Shown here piece after piece: positions 10,963 through 20,444 of a DNA stretch of 64,000 bases; the stretch's first letter is position 1, and each line of letters begins with the position of its first letter. Origin of the DNA: Fragilariopsis cylindrus CCMP1102 (Eukaryota; Bacillariophyta; Bacillariophyceae; Bacillariales; Bacillariaceae). The notes under the pieces were generated by a model that saw nothing but the letters and a program-made list of their open reading frames with translations, did no database searches and was not told the DNA's origin. Location of the stretch: contig FMBT01000435.1 of the NCBI GenBank assembly GCA_900095095.1, forward strand, positions 1 to 64,000, read 5' to 3'. Made by a program: the position numbers and the translations under genes.

Positions 10963-13053
10963 TTAGCTGCCTGTTGATTTAAAGAATTGATCCTTCCAGT
11001 ATCTGACTAGCATTTCTTTACTACCATCAACGTTGTGGATGCTAACACTTTGAAGCCGTTCACGGAGTGATGTCACATCTAAGTTGTCGACGTCCTCTTC
11101 TGGAGTACGATCAGCAACGCGAACATACTCCCCGCGTTCACCATTTGTATAATCCAAAAGCTCGATGACGAGATCCTTTGATTCCATTAATTTTGTATAT
11201 CCTTCAGTTTTCCTGACAGTCTTGGGATCAGTTGCGTACATGCCCATTGCGGCTTCTTTCAACAACGCGCATGAATGAGCATCTGCAAATAGTATCATAT
11301 CTGCAGCATTTGACGTATCAAGGAATCTTTCTGCAAGGACTGATTCTGCGTATAACTTCAAATGAGTACAATCAATTTTATCGGCCAAAAGGAGCATGTC
11401 CTTGGCGGAGTTTTCATTCCTTCGTACATATTTTGGCTCCGTTCCAGTATAGAGAAATTTGACAACAGCATCAAAGGCAACCTCGCTCACGCCTGGTAAT
11501 TCGATAGATAATGGTTCACTAGGCTTCATAAAGGTACAAAATGGTGACGGTGTGACGGTTTCCTCGTTGCTCCCACAATTCTGGCCCTGCTTTGATACAC
11601 ACCTTTTCCGTGGTCTTCGCTTCAAGATACGTTTTGCCATTGAGGTAGAACCTCCCCCTCCCCCTCCATCGAACACCAAGGGTGGCATGGCAGAAAATTG
11701 CGTTGTGTTTTGCTTTCCACTTTTCAAACCTCCACCGAAAAGACCACTCACCAACGCTAAACCTCCAGCTCCAATCGCTGAAGTTTTAGTATCTGTAGCA
11801 GTTGCTCCTCCAAAAGAAAAGCCTCCAGCTCCGATCGCTGAAGATGTAGCAGTTGTACCTCCAAATGAAAAGCCTCCCGCCCCGATGGAAGCAGATGACC
11901 CGGGAGCAGCTTTGACTGTTTCAGTGTTGCTTGCGGTCGCATCTTCAGCACCTGGACGCAGATTTTCACAGGCAACACATCGATTAGCACTATCATTGTT
12001 CCGAATTGAACAGATATCACACCTCCAACTATCTACATCAATCTTGAAAATATCTCCCAGACCTTCACTATTATTGACAGTATTAGTACCTTCATCACTA
12101 CTGATGTTATCCTCATCACTATCATCATCGCTACTGTCCTTATCAGATGGATTATTATCAGTAGTACTAGATGTAGTGACGGAATTAGCTGTAGTACCGA
12201 ATGGAGTTTTCGGTGGACATGGCGCAGACGACGAAACAGAAGAAGGTATATTCTTTGTTGATCGTGCAGGTGCATCTTCGTTTTCCTCTTCTTCTTTATC
12301 ATCATCGCCTTTATCATCATCATGATTTTCCTCAACAGAGGAGACAGGAACAAATCCTTCGGAACTGATTCCCTCCTGTTCTGATTCCTTTTGTTCAGCT
12401 GTTTCGCCCTTTGCAGCTGTAGTATCGATATCATCGATTTCTTCGGCTTTCGACAAGACAAGCCCGTACAGATACGGTGATGACATTTCAATAATACATC
12501 TGTGGCATTTGAATTTCCTCTGTTTAGTACCAACGATAAACGTAACGTCGGATGATTTGCTTGAACCGTGTAATTTCCGTAATTTTGAATCCGAAGTATC
12601 TTTAAGAGCTTCATTGGGATACCAGATCGACTTTCTTTGTTTTTCGACACTTATGTCAATCTCGATAGTTAGAACTTCTTCCTTGCAGGCATCATTCCAA
12701 TGTAACCAGTTGCGAAAACCCTTGCCTACTCCGTCAATCGTAGCAGTCACTCCGCATGAATTATTCACCCGGAAAATAGCTTTCGCGTCAACTGGAAACT
12801 CTTTGCGATCATGAGCATCACTGTCATAGATTAAAAAGCATGGTACCCAATCAACTTCGGATTCCTGATCTCCCCGAGGAAAAATGCGGATTTTCCACGG
12901 GTAACCATGTGCTATCATAGTTCTCGTTTCAAAGTATTCCCCCCTCTTCTCTTTCCGGTTGAGAAAATCAAAAATATCAACCCGGATTGTGGCAGCTTTG
13001 TCCGGATCCAATTGAGGTGGATTTCCAATCGTTGTACAGTCTACTAAACTCAT
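10963..13053 (-). CDS. MATH-BTB protein with inserted RanBP2 zinc finger and FG-like repeats
   Basis: A 696-residue uninterrupted ORF. Residues ~20-140 resemble a MATH/TRAF domain (DIFDFLNRKEKRGEYFETRT ... NWLHWNDACKEEVLTIEIDI). BTB starts at ~166 (SSDVTFIVGTKQRKFKCHRC) but is interrupted after ~205 and resumes at ~517 (LPGVSEVAFDAVVKFLYTGTE), followed by a BACK-like helical tail. The ~300-residue insertion carries acidic Ser/Asp runs and a RanBP2-type zinc finger (W343, C345, C348, C359, C362). It also has two near-identical IGAGGFSFGG units (~390-417) like nucleoporin repeats, and a basic NLS-like KRILKRRPRKR (474-484). MATH-BTB proteins are usually substrate adaptors for CUL3 ubiquitin ligases; the zinc finger could bind ubiquitin or RNA. 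Function is inferred; the architecture is directly visible. Confidence 0.82.
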   Translation of the reverse strand: MSLVDCTTIGNPPQLDPDKAATIRVDIFDFLNRKEKRGEYFETRTMIAHGYPWKIRIFPRGDQESEVDWVPCFLIYDSDAHDRKEFPVDAKAIFRVNNSCGVTATIDGVGKGFRNWLHWNDACKEEVLTIEIDISVEKQRKSIWYPNEALKDTSDSKLRKLHGSSKSSDVTFIVGTKQRKFKCHRCIIEMSSPYLYGLVLSKAEEIDDIDTTAAKGETAEQKESEQEGISSEGFVPVSSVEENHDDDKGDDDKEEEENEDAPARSTKNIPSSVSSSAPCPPKTPFGTTANSVTTSSTTDNNPSDKDSSDDDSDEDNISSDEGTNTVNNSEGLGDIFKIDVDSWRCDICSIRNNDSANRCVACENLRPGAEDATASNTETVKAAPGSSASIGAGGFSFGGTTATSSAIGAGGFSFGGATATDTKTSAIGAGGLALVSGLFGGGLKSGKQNTTQFSAMPPLVFDGGGGGGSTSMAKRILKRRPRKRCVSKQGQNCGSNEETVTPSPFCTFMKPSEPLSIELPGVSEVAFDAVVKFLYTGTEPKYVRRNENSAKDMLLLADKIDCTHLKLYAESVLAERFLDTSNAADMILFADAHSCALLKEAAMGMYATDPKTVRKTEGYTKLMESKDLVIELLDYTNGERGEYVRVADRTPEEDVDNLDVTSLRERLQSVSIHNVDGSKEMLVRYWKDQFFKSTGS

Positions 13054-13836
13054 GGTGATTGTATATTGTTGGATATCTGGTTATTCAGAGGAATAAAAAA
13101 TAGATTTGATCCAATTGTATACTACTGTGCTTGATTTGATGTGAAGAAATTTTATCGCGTTCGAATTGTATTATGCGATGATCGATCAGACGAATGAATA
13201 ATAATCATCATCGAAACATTCGTATTTTATCGTCTTATTTGAAACCAGGAAACGTGATGACAACTCTCATCGCCAACAGCTCCAAACGGCTCTATGCTTG
13301 GCGACGATGACACGACGATCTGTTGAGAATGTGCAAGTAGTCCCAGGTAAAACCTCGCCAACGGCTATTATAGCATTCACACAAAAACCTGAATGAAGAG
13401 AAAACGTAAAATAAATGGCAAAGCAAACAAGTCCCGCGTGACTTGAAAACATTCACATTCTCAATTAAGCCTTTATTCAGTCACGCGGACAACAATATTT
13501 TTCTACGGCGTTCTCTGGGGGCTACAAGAAAACATATTAATCTTTTACATGATAAACGTTGACTGATAAAAATAATTCCGTAATACGTAATAACGTACTA
13601 GATCGTCGCTCTAAGATTCGATTCCTTCATTCATTCCTTCATTCAACAGAGATTTCTTCTAAACAGCAACAACAAACAGCAACAGATCACACGGAGTTGA
13701 TGCTCAATTAATTTCCATTCTTCACAATGAAACACAGGCCGAAAACAAGCTCCATCGTTACAAAGTAACCATAGATAAAGGTAATATTACCAACAATAGT
13801 AAAGATACTACATTATCTACTGCTACTGTTACCTCG
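13054..13836. other. Divergent intergenic region
   Basis: 783 bp between the MATH-BTB start (-) and the RBR ligase start (+). It presumably holds both promoters. Tandem CATTCATTC/CCTTCATTC runs near 13630-13650 are the only pattern seen; no gene recognised. Confidence 0.45.
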
Positions 13837-16454
13837 ATGACAAACAACAGTGTCGACATGTCTTATTGTAGTCAGAACAACGGCAATGATGATTATGAGT
13901 CTGATTATGAATACAATGACGACAACGACAACAATAGCGTCCACGATGATGAGGGATCAACCGTTGCACTTAGTAATAGTATCACTCATAATGGTGATTC
14001 AGACGCTGACAACGACGATGAGAAGCAACATAACAACTCGAGTAAGGTGTCCAGCGACAATGACAATGACAACGACAACGTTGATGACAACGTTGACGAC
14101 AGTGTCAATGAAGAGGAGGATGAATACGAGTACAATTATTCCGACGACGATGACGATGACCATGACGATGATACAGGAATAAAGAAGAACCATTTAGTTC
14201 TTCCATTACCACTTCTTCTAGTAGCATGAGCTCTGCTACTACTGCCGCTGCTACTGCCGCTGCTACTGCTGCCTTATCATCAACGTCGTTATCATCATCT
14301 CCCACAAAAATCGCAACAATGAAGAAGAAAAATAAACGTAAGCAACCATCATCAAGTGCGAAAATTGAGTTAGTACCGGCCGGAGAATTACTGCCAGAGA
14401 TGAATCATCGAATACAAGAAGTCCACGAGGCATTGGGAGTGCCCCTCGAGGCTTCAAGTCCTCTGTTACGTATTCATGGCTGGTCAGTCCAATCTCTGTT
14501 ACAGAACTATTTTGATAATCCCGAAAAATTATTAAAAGAAGCTGGTGTATTTCAACGATGTTCTTCCCAGGAAGTAGAAGAACAAGACCCTGCTATTACC
14601 AAGAAGAAAGCCCTTCCCCAAGAAGAACCCGCTCAACAACATTGAAAGCATCAGAAATAGTAACATCATCAAGAGAATGTTCTATTTGTATGGATGGTAT
14701 TGATGTAGATGGTGGTGACAACAACAGCTCAAAAAAATCAACTAGTCTGAAAATGAATTGTGGACACGAATTTTGCTTAGATTGCTGGGAAGATTATATA
14801 ATAAATGCTATTGAATATGAAGGTGCAACTTGTATTTTAGCGACGTGTCCAGAATCGACATGTAATGAAGTTATTACCGAAAAGAAATTTCTTTTATTGT
14901 TGAAAATTCGTCAAATAGTAATAATTCAAATCAAGATGATGATGATGATAATAATAATGACGACGACGACGAACGACTGTCATTACTAACAAAATTTTAT
15001 CAATATCAATTACGTTCATTCGTCGATTCGAATGACTTAGCACGATGGTGTCCAGGGAAGGGATGTAATCGTGTTGCACATTTAACTTGTATCAGTCCAG
15101 GATTTAAATTTGGTCGTCATAATAATAATGAACCAGCACTTCAGTTTGTTATGAAATGTATTGAATGCAATGATAAGGATAATAATCCGAATCCAAATTC
15201 TGGTTTTTGTTTACCATGTGGCGAAGAACAACATTTACCAGCAACATGTCATCAAATATCAAGATGGAATGATAAAAATTCCAATGATAGTCAAACAGCT
15301 AATTGGATTACGGTAAATACAAAAACATGTCCTAAATGTCATACAAGAATTAATAAAGATGGTGGATGCATGTATATGACATGTCGAAATTGTCGTCATG
15401 GGTTTTGTTGGATATGTATGGGAACACATCATGTTATGTCATGTAATGCATTTAAAGAGGGGGATGCTGACGATGATACAAATCGTGCAAAGAATGAATT
15501 AGAACGTTACCTGCATCATCATGAACGGTACAAAGGGCATGCTGAAGCACAGAAATATGTCATTCAACAAATTATAAAATTAAATGAACTAGAAAAGGTT
15601 TCTGAACCAACAACATTTTCTTCTACGACTGCAGCTGCGGTTTGTACACCACCAAAAAGTTCTCCTACATCGTCACCTACAAAAACTGCAGCTACGACTA
15701 CGACTACGAATACGAAATCTACTACTACTGGTGGTAGTGGCGGCGGCGATGTTAGCAAAGAAGGAGGCGTCATCGTTGACTTTCCTGCTACTCCGAAAGA
15801 ATTATTTGATATACGGGTCAGACTCAAGCAAGCAAACGAACAACTATTGATTTGTCGTCGTGTACTAAAATTTACGTAAGTAGTATATAATTATCGATCG
15901 TTGTGCACGAACGCTAGTTTCGTTGACGTAACACCACCTGCAAATGAATTTTATTCCGCCCATATTACTGATGCAATACAACACACCATACTGAATCATC
16001 ACTAACTTTATTCCTCGCTTCTCTTCCATTTATCTCTGTACTCTTTTTCCATTTCATTCACTCCACTCCGCTCCACTCCGCTCCACTCCGCTCCACTCCG
16101 CTCCACCCTTCAAATAGATACGTATTTTCATTCTATAAATTTAAGGATGCACAACTCAAAACAGAAAGGAATTGTTTCGAACATCATCAAGGTATACTTG
16201 AAGGACTTACTGAAAGTTTATCTAAAATTTGCGAAACGAATTTAAATTTAGAAACAACTAGTACAGCTACAGTAGCTACAGTAGCTGCAGTAGCTGCAGC
16301 AAGTAGTACCGGAAACAACAACAGTAAAGAATCAGAATCACCTGAATCAACTTCAATGGATGATATTACTCAAGATATTGCAAATCAAACACGTTCCATT
16401 AAAGTTTTCACTGAGAATGTATTAGGTTACGTCGATAATGGATTACAACTTTAA
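13837..16454 (+). CDS. Ariadne-type RBR E3 ubiquitin ligase (one intron, three frameshifts)
   Basis: RING-between-RING ubiquitin ligase. An acidic Asp/Asn N-terminus (as in HHARI) is followed by a UBA-like segment (LPEMNHRIQEVHEALGVP). RING1 is CSICMD...CGHEFCLDCW and IBR is WCPGKGCNRVAHL...GFCLPCGEEQH. Rcat/RING2 is CPKCHTRINKDGGCMYMTC, with the predicted catalytic Cys in GGC, then HGFCWICMG. The Ariadne helices continue across a GT-AG intron at 15876-16117 (donor GTAAGT): CRRVLKFT joins YVFSFYKFKDAQLKTE and reads to the stop at 16454. One base is missing at each of ~14175-14182, ~14620 (C run before CGCTCAAC) and ~14898-14906 (A run); adding them restores one frame. The family transfers ubiquitin by a Cys-thioester relay with E2s such as UBE2L3, often with cullins. 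Start Met 13837 is the first in the acidic N-terminal frame. Confidence 0.9.
16060..16107 (+). repeat. Tandem CTCCACTCCG 10-mer in the RBR intron
   Basis: Four to five copies of a GC-rich 10-bp unit ending just before the intron acceptor at 16117. It may act as part of the polypyrimidine-like tract, as the C/T bias is strong. Confidence 0.85.
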
Positions 16455-16917
16455 AAAATATAATAAAAGCAGAAAGAAGGCAACTTTTGTGAACAAAGAA
16501 ACCATCATTGATCAATATCAATGAATTCAGAACCATAACTTATCATCATCATCCAGTTCATATTCATAATGTATCGTTGTCGCCACTGCCACCGCACCAC
16601 TACCGCTATCCTGTATTTGGGGCTAACACGAGCACGAGGAGCATTCATTACTACATTTTTAATAGGGGGGAATGTGTAATGATACATAACGCTATTGTAT
16701 AGCCAATACAGTGTATAGTTACAAGATTGTTGCCTATATTACAATAGATACCATACACATATAGTATAACAGTCATAAGATATAGTTGTTGATTAAATTT
16801 ATTCTTCTACAGTAGTAACACTATTCTTAAATTCATTTACACAAATACTGTATTCCAACAAATATATCTATATACGTACACCCACACCCACCCACCTACC
16901 CACAATCATTTGGATAT
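16455..16917. other. Convergent intergenic region
   Basis: 463 bp between the RBR stop (+) and the stop of the next gene (-). A CACCCAC-type short run is present at 16880-16900. No gene or RNA recognised. Confidence 0.45.
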
Positions 16918-17658
16918 TCATTTGGATATTAATTCAAATATTAATGCGATGTAGTTTGGCATGTTGGGTAGAATTCGTTTCTTCGCTATTTCCCATGCCG
17001 CAGGCGTGATATCAACATCCGGAGAAACATCACCATCGGAGTATTGGTCCAGCAAGCTATCCAAAAAGTCATTCAACAGGCACATATCATCCATAGACAC
17101 GGCTAGGGTAGCGGCAGCGGCACCGTTACCATTACTATCCTGGTCACGCCACACAACAACGGGACCAACATGGCTTTGCCATTCTGCTGGTGCTAATCCA
17201 CTTTGCAATCCAATCATCATCCATGTCACCCAATGGTTGTAATAATCGGAATTTGCACTAAGTGTCGTTCTCGGTTTCACTTTTGTTATCCAAAGAGGGA
17301 AACCGAGCTGGACCGATATAGGACAAATTACAGTATTAGGATACGATCGAAGAATCGCTAATGGCCAACGTACGGTTTGTCGAAATCCTCCAGTAAAATA
17401 TTCTTCCCCCGCCGATGCCATTCGACAAACCTTGGCAGTTTCTTCATCAGGAATTGTTTCGAGGTTTGTTTCCTTAAGGGATATAAGACCATCACTTCCA
17501 TCTACACGAACAGCAAATCGACCACTATTGTCGAGTTTTCGAATGATTTCTGCATACTCGCCATTTAATTCGTTTTTGTTTGTTAGACCCGTCAACTTTA
17601 TCCAACGATGACGACCAAAGAGGTCGCCCTCTCCCACACTTGTGCTGGCACTACTCAT
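16918..17658 (-). CDS. Hypothetical protein with an SH3/KOW-like N-terminal motif
   Basis: A 246-residue ORF not recognised as a named family. Residues ~14-70 (IKLTGLTNKNELNGEYAEII ... GRFAVRVDG ... ISLKETNLE) match a small beta-rich motif, GLxxxxxLNGxxGxI...GRxxVxxDG...LKxxNL. I associate this motif with many stramenopile proteins, often beside MYND fingers; no MYND cysteines are present here. The remaining ~170 residues are globular-looking with no catalytic signature. The start at 17658 (MSSASTSVGEG) is preceded by a CT-rich leader. Function unknown. Confidence 0.6.
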   Translation of the reverse strand: MSSASTSVGEGDLFGRHRWIKLTGLTNKNELNGEYAEIIRKLDNSGRFAVRVDGSDGLISLKETNLETIPDEETAKVCRMASAGEEYFTGGFRQTVRWPLAILRSYPNTVICPISVQLGFPLWITKVKPRTTLSANSDYYNHWVTWMMIGLQSGLAPAEWQSHVGPVVVWRDQDSNGNGAAAATLAVSMDDMCLLNDFLDSLLDQYSDGDVSPDVDITPAAWEIAKKRILPNMPNYIALIFELISK

Positions 17659-17788
17659 GTTTCTCTCTCTCTCGTTCAGACAGGCAATTAAGAATGGTGT
17701 TTATATGCGATGCAAGCTCAGCTGGTAACAAGCTAGCTTAAGACTCTCTATCGTAATAATTCGTAACTTCACACTTACAAATAAGATT

Positions 17789-17925
17789 AAAAAAAACGCG
17801 AAGAGTTGGTCAGTTCCAAGCAAAACCTGAGCCTTATACGAGGGTATACGGTAAATTTCGTAGACATGTTTTTTTTAATTCTAATGAATTTGTTATTTTT
17901 CGCGCTAATTCAAATTTGAAAATTT
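17789..17925 (+). repeat. Dispersed repeat R1, copy a
   Basis: An A-run, then CGCGAAGAGTTGGTCAGTT, then a ~75-bp block ending near GTAGACATG, then an AT-rich tail containing ATGAATTTGTT and TTTGAAAATTTGA. Copy b at 20170-20295 is in the same orientation. The core differs by about one substitution and one indel. Confidence 0.9.
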
Positions 17926-18421
17926 GAGAAAGTGACTTTCTACAGCAGAGAAGACAATGATGCACAAAAAGAACCTCGACGATGGAAAGATAGCATTAGA
18001 CACCGATGACGATGGCAGTTGTAATTCATTACAAAATAAATATTCATATTTGCGTTTGGATATACTGCATGCAAGTATGGGTGTGTTGGCGTTGCTTCTA
18101 AGAAAAAGGAAACAGAATAAAAAACAGATCATTAATCATTCCGTCGTCAAAAAAAAAAAACGGACACAGAATAGAAACGGATCATTTATCATTCCATTGT
18201 TGTATCTTCAGTTGTATGTACAGTACGGTACAAGTAGAGAAATAGGATGAAACGGAAAATTAAATGAGCGATACACAAACACAAAAGAGCCTATAGAGCT
18301 AGGAGATACTGGGTGAAAAATATCACAACCTGTCTATCATCGAATTATTTTCATAAAACGAAAACATATCACAACTTCAACTCTACCTTGTTGCAAAATC
18401 AACATAAAAAATCAATACAAA
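17926..18421. other. Intergenic, upstream of the LEA-like gene
   Basis: 496 bp between R1a and the LEA-like start. A 97-codon ORF at 17957-18250 has no domain and is crossed by an A-run, so it is not called. The region probably contains the LEA-like promoter and 5' UTR. Confidence 0.4.
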
Positions 18422-19174
18422 ATGGCAAGAAACTTTTTCAATAGATCACGACCAAATCTTTCGAGTACACCCGTCGACGACGACTTCTCGACACAAAACG
18501 ATGACAAAGACAACGGAAAAGTTCCTGCATCTATTCAATTATCACGAAGCGAAGATGAGAGTTCAAACAAATCAAACAGCGACGAAGACAAGCCACCCTC
18601 TCCGCTGAAGAATCATCGTTTTACGGATAGGGCTGCGCGTGAACTTCGTAAAGGGATGAAGGAAGCAGGTGACAAAGGCGGCAAGAACATCAAAGTAGGG
18701 ATGCAGGTTGCCGGCGAGAAGGTCAAAGAAGGGATGAAGGAAGCCGGCGAAAAAGTCAAGGAAGGGATGAAGGAAGCCGGCGAAAAAGTCAAGGAAGGGA
18801 TGAAGGAAGCAGCCGAAAACACCGGTGAGAAGGTCAAAGAAGGGATGAAGGAAGCAGGCGAAAAGACCGGCGAGAAGGTTAAAGAAGGGATGAAGGAAGC
18901 CGGCGAAAAAGTCAAGGAAGGGATGAAGGAAGCAGCCGAAAAGGCCGGCGACAAAGTCAAAGAAGGATTGAAAGATATATCAGTAGACCACAAAATATCA
19001 GCAGACCTCAAAATTATCACCACATCGAACAGGTTTATTGCGGTGATTGAACTGATTGCAGGACTTTCCTTCCTATCTAACATCAAATACGATATTGATG
19101 ATATTCGTTTTTTCATTACCTCGTGTTTGGGAGCTTTCCTTTTTTGGTTCTGTCTATACAAAAATCGTGTCTAA
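18422..19174 (+). CDS. LEA-like 11-mer repeat protein with C-terminal membrane hairpin
   Basis: A 250-residue ORF. After a polar, acidic N-terminus (1-65), residues ~78-190 are built from units of GEKVKEGMKEA: about seven near-exact copies, with a few 15-mer variants such as GEKTGEKVKEGMKEA. This Lys/Glu/Gly 11-mer periodicity is typical of group-3 LEA proteins and of amphipathic helices in apolipoproteins and synucleins, which fold on membranes or on drying. The C-terminus has two hydrophobic segments (~203-220 and ~229-246), suggesting a membrane hairpin. The 33-nt DNA repeats are almost identical, so recent expansion is likely. A role in membrane protection or lipid association is inferred. 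Start ATG 18422 follows an AAA context. The gene lies between the two R1 repeats. Confidence 0.78.
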   Translation: MARNFFNRSRPNLSSTPVDDDFSTQNDDKDNGKVPASIQLSRSEDESSNKSNSDEDKPPSPLKNHRFTDRAARELRKGMKEAGDKGGKNIKVGMQVAGEKVKEGMKEAGEKVKEGMKEAGEKVKEGMKEAAENTGEKVKEGMKEAGEKTGEKVKEGMKEAGEKVKEGMKEAAEKAGDKVKEGLKDISVDHKISADLKIITTSNRFIAVIELIAGLSFLSNIKYDIDDIRFFITSCLGAFLFWFCLYKNRV

Positions 19175-20169
19175 AACGTAATTCTCACATAATGTTTGTG
19201 AAAACCTGATGTATAATAATAATAGTAATGATAATGATATATAAACGATTTAATATTAAACAATTCGTTCTACATCATAAAATTAGATTCATATCAAACC
19301 AACATAACATGACAATCCAATTTGTCGTTCGATTTGTATACAACGTATAGTGCAGTCTTCTTTGGTAGTTGGCGTACGTTAACTAACAGATAAAAATGTA
19401 CCGCCAGCAGCTATAGGCTTGTTATTTTATCATCATCAGACTTCACAATCAAATCAAATTTATAATCTATTATCATCAATCAGACTAACTACCGTACATC
19501 ATCATCATCATCAAATTTTTAATCAAACAATCGCGCCATTGAGTCTCGTACGCGACTACAGTAGACTAGAAAGACTCACCTTGCTCGAGAGGCGTGGTTG
19601 TTGAAGAGAATAGACCAACTGCCGTTGAGCTTGTGTATTTCAATATAAGAGAGCAAGCCTTAGGAATTGTCTATATTTCACAATTAGTATAAGAAACGTT
19701 AGAAATAATTTAAGTTTTAAATGTCTTATTTATAAAGGTTTCGATACTATATACTGAACATGACATGATACATCAGCCAATCATAATACATTCACAAACC
19801 GCAGCACAGTGAACGTCCTCTTTCAAAGTGAAAGATGAAGGGACGATTGATAAGTGCACCATAGTAGAACATTTAATTTCTCTGTTAGAAATAGATATAT
19901 GAGTCCTCTCAATCTGATCAGTACAATGTGTTATTGAGAGATACAAAACTACCCATAGATGTTTGTCCAAGTGTAAAATGTACTGTACCGTCCTCTCCTT
20001 TCTTTCTCTTTTTCCGTGGCTTCTTGTGCGCCTCGTGAATAAATTTGTCCCATTTTTGTTTGTCTAGTCGTTTGATTGCTTCCTAGTTTTCTTTTCCTCC
20101 TGTTCCTATCCAGTTGATGACTGACTTTATTGTATACTTCAAAGTATATTATCTTTCCATAGAGATATC
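19175..20169. other. Intergenic region
   Basis: About 1 kb with no recognisable gene. Short ORFs on both strands (e.g. 19419-19604, 19773-19970) lack domains. Short ATC repeats occur at ~19499-19511. Confidence 0.45.
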
Positions 20170-20295
20170 TAAAAAAAAACGCGAGGAGTTGGTCAGTTCA
20201 AGCAAAACCTGAGCCTTATACGAGGGTATACGGTAAATTTCGTAGACATGTTTCTATTTTATTTTTATGAATTTGTTCATTTGAAAATTTGAAAC
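20170..20295 (+). repeat. Dispersed repeat R1, copy b
   Basis: Second copy of the R1 element of 17789-17925, same strand, ending ~150 bp before the start of the NlpC/P60-like gene. The poly-A left end, CGCGA junction and ~75-bp core are shared. Confidence 0.9.
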
Positions 20296-20444
20296 TGAAG
20301 TACAATTATTATTGTATGACAAATATTCTCGACAAAAGAGTGTTGACACTACTGTAAGAAGACACAGTCGTTCACTGGTTACTGTCGATAGCCGAGTGTG
20401 TTAGGGAGTCAATCATTATTATACCATCAGAGCCACATTTCCTG

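Noticed and set aside
11459-12325. A 288-codon open frame on the plus strand opposite the MATH-BTB gene
   Set aside because: It is the antisense of low-complexity acidic and Gly/Ser-rich coding sequence; its Pro/Ser/Leu runs mirror the minus-strand codons and no domain is seen.
16060-16107. A CRISPR-like or telomeric repeat
   Set aside because: It is a plain 10-bp tandem repeat without spacers, inside a spliceosomal intron.
17957-18250. A 97-codon ORF after R1a
   Set aside because: Crossed by a poly-A run, no domain, no family resemblance; possible but unsupported.
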